Origin: Pterobdella sp. o SKG-2022
Taxonomy: Eukaryota > Annelida > Clitellata > Hirudinida > Piscicolidae
Direction: 5' to 3'
DNA length: 64,000 nt
Assembly: GCA_964035795.1 (NCBI GenBank)
Contig: OZ038320.1
Coordinates: 11,506,118-11,570,117 of the forward strand
Positions within the stretch are counted from its first letter, which is position 1, and each line of letters opens with the position of its first letter. The notes under the pieces were generated by a model. It did not search any database. It saw only the letters and a program-made list of their open reading frames with translations, and was not told where the DNA came from. The position numbers and the translations under genes are program-made. Shown here piece by piece: positions 56,601 to 64,000 of the stretch.

Positions 56601-59600
56601 AAAAGTCAAGATTGTCAAGAGTAGAATTCGAACTGGCAAAACTTTGTTTATCGTACATGCTATCAGTATCTTTAAAAGCATATGAGCTTGAATCACTGGT
56701 TTCTGAGTTAGAACTACAAAAAAAATTCATCGGCGTACCCTCTCTTACTTCCATTTTAACTGGAAACTTTCTCACAAACCAAGGTGGTATATTTGTTCCT
56801 AAGCAAGCAAAAAAATAAAATTTTAACTTTATTTCGCATTAGTTCTTAGCAATGATATATTGAAATGAATTTTTGACTCCGAACCTTTAGAAATATTTAA
56901 AATATTTTCGGATGGATTTGAAAAATTTCCAATTCCACACTTGTTTTGAGCAGCTACTCTAAAAGCAATAGATTTAAAAAAAAGACTGGCAGGTATTTTT
57001 ATTTGAGTTCTTTCGCTTGATATCGTTATGCAATAAACCCATGTTTCTGTTGGTCCATCTAGTCGTTCGATAATATAATTCATGATTTGATCACCTCCAT
57101 CGTCTATTGGAGGATCCCAAGTTAATAAAACATTGAATTCTTTTTTTTTTGTTAAATGTAATTTGGAAGCAGATTTTTCAAGCAAATGTAGTCTCAAGTT
57201 TTCAGGGGAACAAGGGTTTTCTAATAAATGGGTTTTATACAAATACTTAAAGTTCATTTTCAACAAAAAAAATTAAAAATTAAATTTAAACAATTAGTCA
57301 ATTAAAGTTTGTTTAAAACTCAACACCCACCTTTGACACTGACTCTCACAAGACATCGTGCTTCACCGAACTCATCCGTTAGACGAGCCTCATACAATCC
57401 GTCGTCTCTATGCCTTTGTACATTTTTCAAAACCATAAAAGTTTCGTTTGTTGTTGTTTCATACTCAAGCTTTGCTTTTTCATCTATTTCGTAATCTTGC
57501 GTGTTGATATCTGCAAAAGAATCCAATTTTTGCGATTTTTCTCGAAAGTTTTGAACAGTTTTTTCTATTGTGAGAACTCCTTCAGTTGCCTTGAGTTTCT
57601 TAAGTTTAACCCATATGATTTTTAAAGTGTTTGAAGACTCTGAGACGAAAGGGATTGTGATGTTTGTACTGGAACCGACATTCAGCGAAACATCCATGTT
57701 CTGTTGAAAGATTGGACGTCGATTCTGTTGTTTACGATGTACTATGTTTTCATGGCCATTTATCACTGCTATGCGTTCAAAACCCTTGCTCTTTTCTTCA
57801 AAGTTATTTGAAAATTTATTTAAAACTCTTTAAATCTAAGAATACTTCTCAAAACAAAATTATAATTTTCAAAATGAAAATATTAACTTTTGAAAATCAA
57901 CTGTATCTAAAACGAAAAAAGCTGCTTCAAACGTTTTATTAACCAAAAACATCTGTATGCATATTGCTTTTTGCAAAATACTTTTATATGCAGAAGAAAC
58001 ATTTCGAGTCAAAACAAAAGCCAAATGCTACAGCTTATAAGCTGTTTGTATGAAAAGTTTCAATTATAAAAACGGTATTTCTTTCTCAATATACATAAAC
58101 CTCATTTTTTATATGTTTTATTAGATGATAAAACTTGAGCAGCTTATAAATTTATAATATGTGGATGATAAATAGCCTTAAAATCATTTTCGTGCTCAGA
58201 AAGTGAAATTGTGAATATATTTTACGTCTTGAGTTAAACTTTTGATGTAAGAGAACTTTTTGGCTCATAAAACCATAAAAATTTTGTAGGTTTTCACGGG
58301 GTATTTTATTGTTCTTATTTATTGTTTCGTGTTTTTAATACTTGATTTATTTTTCAGGGCCACCTTTTGTTCAGTATATTCCTCACAAATCATGAGATTC
58401 AAATCAACAAAAATTTCATTCTCAACTTGTTTTATTACTGTTAATTATTGAATGGAATTCAATGTTTTAATGTTTTCTCAGCTATTTTTATTAATATTAT
58501 CCGAAGATGTAAAAAAAAAAATTTTTTGTTATTACAAACACAACTTCTTGGGATAAAAATATTTTTTACTATCAAAATTAATGATCACATCGTCAATAGA
58601 CATTTCCAGAATTCGGAAATCAATAATGACTCATCTATTATTTTTAATTTTTATTATATATTTTTTAAAACCTACTGCATTATAAGTCACTCATTTTAAT
58701 ACTAGTAGTTATTATGTGTACTTTATAGCAATACTAATCTCAATGTGAGGCGAGAAGTTGTATGCTCAGTTATCTTTTGAAGTTTTACAAAAACTTTTGA
58801 TGGTTAAAAACTAAATTTTCACGAATTTCTTCTAAAATTTTAAAGCTTAAGTCTTAAAAGAATTTACATAAATCAAGTTAATATAAAAACTTGAAAGTAA
58901 TGGAATTTTTGTTGGCTTTATCGTTATTTATTTACCTATTTCATTTAAATTTTTAAGTTCCCAGGTGTGATGATGAATCAATTTTTGAGTTATTCAGTCT
59001 TTTTTCATTACCGCAGATCATTATATAAAAGTTAACTACTTTTTAATTATTAACCTTAATGTTCCTTAGATGGAAGTTTCACTTTAGATTGAAAAATTTT
59101 TATTTATAAGTATTCAATTTGAACATTCATGAAAAAACATATTTGTAAAAATTTCAATCAAAAGAATCTATAATTTAAAATGAAAATGAGTCAACGGTGA
59201 GAATGTAATTAGAATGGAAAGTTGATGCGAATCATGTTTTGGCCATTCAACAAATAAAACCTTATGTAAGTTTCACTTATAAAAATTAAGAAATACCAAT
59301 ACAAAATAGCCCTTCAAAATTGATTGTTCAATTAGTTTCAAACTGAGCTTCAAGCTGGAGAACAGCATTAAATTAAAAAATACTAAGTTGTAAGCATTGA
59401 GTATTGAATAAATGAGCAGAAATTGTTAGCAATGAAAAGTAACATGCTTTGAGTATTCAAACTACCAATTCTAATCTTTGTGACAAGTTTTACAATGAGT
59501 GATTTTATAAAATTGTATCTAAAAACATCAAAAAGTTTAATTAAATATTTCCTGAATAAGATAAAAAGAAAAAATTGCATGCATTTCAAGAATGTTAATT

Positions 59601-62600
59601 AACATCAAATCAAAATATCTTCACTATGTTAAAGAAGATAGCAACTAGATCTTTCATCTAAAAGCGTTAAATTAAATAAAACTAAAACAGTTGAGATATT
59701 GTAGGGTAGGAACAGGGTACCAGGCTTTGTTAACGAGCATCAACAACAACTGCAACAACATACCTTGCTCTTCAATGCTAAGTGTATTGAGGATATTAGA
59801 AGCATGGTTGAGGTTCTTACCTTTATACAAAACTTGCGAGATAACTTTTTGAACTTCAGTTTTTTCTGAAAAATTAACAACGGGTTTTATAATTGGTTTT
59901 TCTACCGTAGCTATTTCATGTGATTTTTGAGATTTTGAACTATTGGTTTGAGAAATATTTCTTGCATTTTTGGCTTTCTTTTCAACCATAAATTTCTCCT
60001 CGTTTTTCTTTTTAAATGACTCGTTTTCAAGTTTCAAATTGGTTTCTTTCTTCGTGGCATTAATTTTATGTAATTCATCAAGGATTGCGTCTGGTCTAGT
60101 TTGGTTCGATGATGCCGGTTTGAACATGCAAGTTTCTTCCACTTCTTTTTTATCTAATGGTTCTTTAGTATTTATGTCATCAGAAATACATTTTTTGGCT
60201 GAAAAACTCGCTGGTTTCTTCTTAATAACAAATCCTATATCTTTCTTCAGCATAAGAGGAGAGTCTTTATCGATCAGCAATTCTTCAACTTTTTTGATTT
60301 TAATTATATCTTCTTTTGATTTAATTTCAGAAAATTTTTGTGTAATTTCACACTTATTCTTTTTCAAACAGTCATTCGCAATTATCATGACATCTATTCC
60401 AACACATCGAGCTTTTAGTTCTTTGATGGTAAAAGTTGAAAAGTCACCAACTGGGAGAGTGTTTAAAACGCAGCTAGCTTTATAATTTATTGTATTAGTA
60501 TTGTCTATGGCATTCAGAACCACTTCAGATGTAATCTTTTTTTCAGAATTTTGGTTCAGCTCATTTAACGAGTTTTCATTTATTAAGTTTATACCAGCCT
60601 GTAAGACATTTTCAATAGTTTGCTCAATAGTCGACTCAAAAATCCCCATTTTTATTTGACTAAAATCTTGTTTGGCAATAAAAGTTTCTTTTATTTTTGA
60701 ATGTTTTTGTTCAAAATCAGCTTCTTTACTTTCCAATATTTTTACAATTTCACTAAGAGATGCAGTTTCTGAGTCAGTTTGCGACCTATCAGTTTTGTAA
60801 GTTTCCAAATCATGTAAGGTTTTAAGTTTTGCCTTTTTTTCTTTCTTTTTTAATTCTTCTATTTGTGAATTAATTTCATGGGTTATAATCGTGTAACAAA
60901 TAGGAGCTAAAACCAATAAAATGAGATAATCAGTAAATGCAACTTTATTTGTTTCTATCTTTTCAATTAACACGCCATCAACTGTCAAATATTTATCGCT
61001 ATCGATTGTCTTAAACGTATCATGCCCAATATTTTCTTCTGTTTTGTCTACAAAAACTTCGGTAAACGCTCTGTCAACTAATTCATTACTGATAGAGACA
61101 CTCTCAATGAGAACAATGGTAAAAACTATATTATTCTGGACACTTTCATAATAGCCAGTACAAATATCGTTGGACGGAAATGAGGATTCATCTATTTGGG
61201 GTGCAAGGCTTAAATATAGTTCTGAAATTGATTCTATATAATTTTCTCTTTCAGTTTCAGATGTTGTTTCGCTGACATAAAAATCTACTGAAACATCTGA
61301 AATAGCCTTTAGATCAACTTCCGTGCCACTTATAGTTGCTATTTCATTTAAAATGGTTTCACCCTTGAACAAATAGTTTTCAGTAACTTTTTCATCTTCG
61401 CTGACCGTGGATTGAACGGCAACTTCAAAATTTTGAATTTTGTAATCTTCTTGAAAGCTTTTTGAAACTAGGTTGAATGTTTCGTTTAGAAAAATCTTTT
61501 TTGAGATTTTTAATGTATTAGTTTTTATAAATGAAAGTGAAAGTATAGCATTTTTCAAAAAATCTATTTTAAGAAAAGATTCAAGATAAACATTTTGATA
61601 TTCAGAAGCTAAACGGATTTTTTCTAGTGCTTGTATATTCTGCTCTTCTTCAGCATTTCTACAATGTATGTTTTCTTTGCTTTCGGAAGCTTTCAAATCA
61701 ACTGCTATACTTACTTTAATGATTTCTTCTTCAACATCCTTTTGAAAATTTTCAGTTTTTAATTGGCATAGAACATAATCACAAGTTTCTTCAAACTTAA
61801 TTTTATCAACTAGTTGTTTGGCTTCTGAACGATTATGAGATTTAGAAGCTTTTTGGTCTTTTGCAGCTTTCTCATTAGAGCTTGAAAAATCGTTTTTGTT
61901 TTGGACCAAAACATTGGGTTTCTGTGAAATATTTAAACCATTTGTTTTATTTTCTGTTACATCTGGTTTATTAGTTTTTGAAACGCCATTTTTGTTTGTA
62001 TTTTCATGAATTACTTTTTCATTGTTTTTGTTTTCTGGTTTTTTGCCGTTAAATACATTCAGTTTTTGTTGGAGATTTTTTTGTTGATTTTGCTGATTAC
62101 TATTTTGTTGTCCAAGTTTCGATAAAGAATTCGTTGGTTTGCTTGTTTGTGCAGCATTTTGTTGTGATTTTTGATTAGAAAGCATGTTCTCATCATCTTT
62201 CTTCAATACAGGTCCAGTTTGGAATGATTCTTCGTATGTTGATTCTAATAAAGTGAAAAATCGAATGAATAAAAAACAAAACATTTAGAAGTTAGCGCAA
62301 CCTTCGACTTTGAGAAAACATGATGATTCTACAACACCATGATCGTTTGAAACTCGAACCGTATATAAGCCTGAAACAATGAAAATTCACTTACAGCTCA
62401 ATTTTATTTCTTACTATTTAAAATAAAAAATTTGTTAACTGACCAGCATCATCTACATGCACCTCATAAACTTCCAGGCAAACGCTCTTCTCTTCAGAAT
62501 TTTCTATCTTTTTGTAATATTCTCCACTTTCAATAGGCTTGTTTTGGAAGAACCAAGAAACAGTTTGCTTGGGCCAGAACTTAGAAATCAAGCAATCAAA

Positions 62601-63926
62601 TCTAGCAGTTTCTCCTTCATACACTATGATATCTTGTAATTTTTTCACTATATAAAGCTGGTTCTGTTTAAAATGTATTCAAAATATTTTATTAGTTCAG
62701 AAATATTTCAAAAATTCTGTAAGAATCAATAAAAAACATACTTTCAATTTATATGTTAATTTTTTCTTAACTATGTTCAACTTAACTAAAAAAAAAAGTC
62801 GACTAAATAAGCATATGTGTGCAGTTTTTACTGAAACAACGAAAAGCTTTCATGAAACATATGAAATCAAAATTTCATTTGAAGCAATCAAGCCTTTGAA
62901 AATATTGAATAAAAAACTTTATGATATGAATTCAAATCAAATAAAACGATAAGCAGAGCTGAACTAAGAAAGCATAATTAAGATCAAGTTATCAATAAAC
63001 TACTAAAGTCCAAAGAATCGCTGTTGGAAACCCGATCCTTTCCCAATTTCAACTAATTCATCTACGTAATTATTTCAACCTGGTTTTTGCTTGTAGATCT
63101 TTTTAACGAGAATCTCGGAGGAGTTTTTTCATTGGTTTTGCTAATTTTATTTTTATTTGGACTACTTTTCATGATTTTTTCACTACTTAAATATTTGAAG
63201 TTGTGATCACTTATAGTATTTATGTCATCTTCGACTAGTTCCTTCATCTTCGCCAAATTTTTTGTTTCAAGACTCCTTTGTTCGAAATTTTCAATGAGAT
63301 TTGAACTTTCATTATTATCCTTACGACCAGCATGAAATGAAGGCATTAAAATAGCGAGGTTATTATCAATTTCGTGCTTTAGGTTCATGCTATTATAAGA
63401 AACATTTTGTAAAAATCTACTATTTTGAAATAGTTTAGCAGTATTAGCAATTAAAAATTTTGGATCGTTTAAAGCATTTACTTGTTCTTCTTTGAGCTGA
63501 GCTGGAGTCTTGGTTGTCCTCTTGTTATCTGCAAGAGAAGATGACTCAGTGTGGCTATGCATCTGCTTCCTATTCACTGTTTCCTCAATGTTCGTCTGCA
63601 CCAATGATATAAAAGGATAATAATTATTAATAATGTATTGATATAAATAAAATTATAGTGAAACAAAAATAGTTGGAAAATAATAAAACAGTAACGCAAT
63701 AAAATAATTAATAAAATAATTTAGTTAAAAATATAAGTATTAGAAATTTATACTTACCTGTCTTTCTATTTCAACTTTCTTCTCAACTTTCTTAAATGGT
63801 CTGAAAATGTTAATAGTTCAAAATTAGATGAAGAAAATTTTTCAATTTAAAATTCCATTCGTTTTAATATAAAAACTAACTCTTTTTTCTTAAGATTCAT
63901 TTTGAAATCCATTTTCTTGGGAGAAG
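50527..63926 (-). CDS. titin/twitchin-family giant muscle protein, C-terminal 2,499 residues, 27 exons
   Basis: Sarcomeric scaffold protein that links thick filaments through Ig and Fn3 domains and carries a kinase fold near the C-terminus. Exons, right to left: 63881-63926, 63758-63800, 63080-63595, 62444-62663, 62302-62370, 59764-62244, 57331-57795, 56885-57220, 56574-56798, 56150-56488, 55712-56077, 55504-55615, 55266-55444, 54842-55129, 54393-54725, 54239-54335, 53973-54173, 53635-53779, 53326-53525, 53046-53189, 52718-52784, 52504-52581, 52257-52365, 51934-52051, 51391-51527, 51124-51192, 50527-50645. All phases agree; domain borders are mostly phase 1. Order: basic linker, Ig, 827-codon linker, Ig, Fn3, partial Ig, Fn3, Fn3, Ig, Ig, Fn3, kinase, Ig, tail. 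Fn3-Fn3-Ig-Ig-Fn3-kinase-Ig recalls twitchin/projectin; obscurin/UNC-89 or MLCK relatives cannot be excluded without a tree. The N-terminal part lies beyond the right edge. Confidence 0.92.
51124..52051 (-). CDS. muscle gene: C-terminal Ig domain (three exons)
   Basis: Exons 51934-52051, 51391-51527 and 51124-51192 give VYEGSVARFKCKFQGRPDPT, VEWYHENKKLEEE and, across the 51193-51390 intron, EEDAGTYECKASNSLGCCST. A complete I-set domain with both Cys, comparable to the Ig that follows the kinase in twitchin, titin and MLCK. Confidence 0.92.
52257..52581 (-). CDS. muscle gene: post-kinase linker (two exons)
   Basis: GDAEKELKDQQLSSGSIESL (52504-52581) and LDRDNDVIAIGFLAHEGEDF (52257-52365). In relatives this position holds the autoinhibitory tail that folds into the active site. 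I see no clear basic calmodulin-binding helix, which fits a non-catalytic domain. Confidence 0.8.
52718..54335 (-). CDS. muscle gene: kinase domain, probably a pseudokinase (six exons)
   Basis: YKIYEEISRGPFGAMHRAED begins the fold (split codon in the Gly-rich loop), then SWLARFVM has Arg where the ATP-binding Lys should be (54110-54112). QEISIINNLRHPNILVLQDA and the catalytic loop HENNLLHLDIKPE keep the Asp. The metal-binding DFG is Cys-Gly-Leu (LCGLGSTK; Cys codon 53475-53477). MWSLGILAFNIISGKH uses donor GTCAGT at 53325, the only choice that keeps phase. The fold ends RCLVKDSHKRMTINEALCHS. Sequence is closest in style to titin/twitchin kinases. With Lys and DFG-Asp both lost, phosphotransfer is unlikely; a scaffold or mechanosensing role is inferred. 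Confidence 0.92.
54393..54725 (-). CDS. muscle gene: Fn3 domain just before the kinase
   Basis: KPAKLQTPPKVTKVSDSSCK, LEWLECSDNGGSPIVEYILE, WKTVGKSNTTKSEIKGL, FAVRAKNIFGLSERSPPSEA. An Fn3 directly before the catalytic fold is the twitchin/titin/MLCK arrangement. Confidence 0.92.
54842..55615 (-). CDS. muscle gene: two tandem Ig domains
   Basis: The first spans 55504-55615 and 55266-55444 (VRFIKKLKDQIVKVNECAVF, CKVVGNPLPKIKWFKN, EEDCGEVECRAFNPL) and is split inside the core-Trp codon. The second is 54842-55129 (PPKLRTSSKTFENLQFVGG, FPTVEWFKAGELITESERIS, KEDSGAYAVKVKNYLGID). Confidence 0.9.
55712..56488 (-). CDS. muscle gene: two Fn3 domains (56150-56488 and 55712-56077)
   Basis: First: APSNLIVEPAGDSNKEVLAR, WWPPKN, GYILEKRVIGEDDWK, YVLRVAVEMKDGE. 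Second: PPKPNQPIVLEDLDGNNSCK, HYIVERKETRGP, YEFKVLACNTSGNSAPSDPS. Each sits in one 1-1 exon. The second carries an insertion of about 20 residues in its B-C region. Confidence 0.9.
56574..56798 (-). CDS. muscle gene: truncated Ig start fused to Ser/Asp-rich linker
   Basis: IPPWFVRKFPVKMEVREGTP and MNFFC match the first two strands of an I-set Ig domain. Then the sequence turns into a Ser/Asp/Asn-rich linker (SSNSETSDSSSYAFKDTD) and ends FFEG with no core Trp and no closing DxGxYxC. The exon is 1-1 like its neighbours. Confidence 0.8.
56885..57220 (-). CDS. muscle gene: Fn3 domain
   Basis: PCSPENLRL, VLLTWDPPIDDGGDQIMNYI, WVYCITISSERT and FRVAAQNKCGIGNFSNPSEN form a full fibronectin type III domain in one 1-1 exon. 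Confidence 0.9.
57331..57795 (-). CDS. muscle gene: divergent Ig-like domain
   Basis: RRPIFQQNMDVSLNVGSSTN begins the domain, LKIIWVKLKKL carries the Trp, a charged insertion follows, then RHRDDGLYEARLTDEFGEAR gives the DxGxYxA end. Both usual Cys residues are absent. The N-terminal border uses a weak acceptor (ctttgaag). Confidence 0.75.
59764..62244 (-). CDS. muscle gene: 2,481-base exon coding an 827-residue low-complexity linker
   Basis: One uninterrupted exon between two Ig domains. The first quarter is Gln/Asn/Lys-rich (for example SKLGQQNSNQQNQQKNLQQK). The middle is acidic with many Glu/Ser/Thr and hydrophobic beta-like stretches. The end is Lys/Glu-rich and ends GKNLNHASNILNTLSIEEQG. 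No known domain was recognised. Donor GTATGT at 59763 and acceptor at 62245 keep the frame, so it is a true exon rather than a retrogene. It may serve as a spring-like or docking insert, comparable in position and not in sequence to titin unique regions. Confidence 0.85.
62302..62663 (-). CDS. muscle gene: Ig (I-set) domain, two exons
   Basis: VKKLQDIIVYEGETARFDC opens the domain, VSWFFQNKPIESG carries the core Trp, and VDDAGLYTVRVSNDHGVVES closes it across the intron 62371-62443. The usual second Cys (DxGxYxC) is Val here, so the disulphide or buried Cys pair is incomplete, as is common in intracellular I-set domains. Confidence 0.88.
63080..63926 (-). CDS. muscle gene: basic, low-complexity N-terminal linker (three exons)
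   Basis: First exon in window SPKKMDFKMNLKKK joins EPFKKVEKKVEIERQ and the 172-codon exon TNIEETVNRKQMHSHTESSS onward. The sequence is Lys/Ser/Asn-rich without recognised domains. The right border of the first exon (63926) rests on a weak acceptor and is the least certain junction of the gene. Confidence 0.65.
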
Positions 63927-64000
63927 CTTCAGTTTGATATGATATTTCAAAATTTTATTAAATTTGGCTACTTATGATAAGGGTAGTGTTTTTGGCATCA

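Noticed and set aside
59672..59763. Stop codon ending the muscle protein after the long exon
   Set aside because: A GTATGT donor at 59763 precedes the stop, and the spliced frame continues into the next Ig exon, so the remaining ORF is intron.

Overview
The window is nuclear DNA of an animal. It is strongly AT-rich, its genes are split by GT-AG introns, and its gene content is metazoan: a complete AMPA-type glutamate receptor and the C-terminal part of a titin/twitchin-type muscle protein. Degraded DNA transposons, a LINE and a tRNA-derived SINE lie between and inside the genes. I infer an invertebrate bilaterian and would not go further; a flatworm or other spiralian is possible but unproven. 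There are no bacterial operons, no CRISPR array and no functional tRNA or rRNA.

Layout, left to right. (1) 2-2523, + strand: last six exons of a gene I do not recognise, about 450 residues ending in a Gln/Asn-rich tail. (2) 4625-6066: a decayed piggyBac-like transposon with TTAA-flanked inverted ends and a transposase relic. (3) 7731-9704, +: the last three exons of a second unrecognised gene. (4) 10878-11090, +: a 70-residue two-span membrane ORF with its own poly(A) signal. (5) 11470-12660: a degenerate TA-flanked pogo/Tigger-like element. (6) 16019-49082, +: an AMPA-type ionotropic glutamate receptor. I assembled 24 exons whose splice phases all agree, giving 936 residues from signal peptide to C-terminus. 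Its introns hold a 5'-truncated LINE with an 11-bp target duplication, a SINE, a long hairpin and a few unexplained open segments. (7) 50527-63926, - strand: 27 phase-consistent exons (2,499 residues, open at the N-terminal side) of a titin/twitchin-family protein with Ig and Fn3 domains, a kinase domain and a C-terminal Ig.

The receptor and the muscle gene converge tail to tail across about 1.4 kb. Most domain-bordering introns of the muscle gene are phase 1, the usual pattern for shuffled Ig/Fn3 modules.

Most notable: the receptor's pore carries two genomically encoded arginines (R610, R611) where AMPA subunits have the Q/R editing site, and the first uses CGG, the codon that editing mimics. 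The titin-like kinase has lost both the ATP-binding lysine (Arg) and the DFG aspartate (Cys), so it looks like a pseudokinase. Exon coordinates come from reading splice signals and frames by eye; no alignment or transcript data were available.
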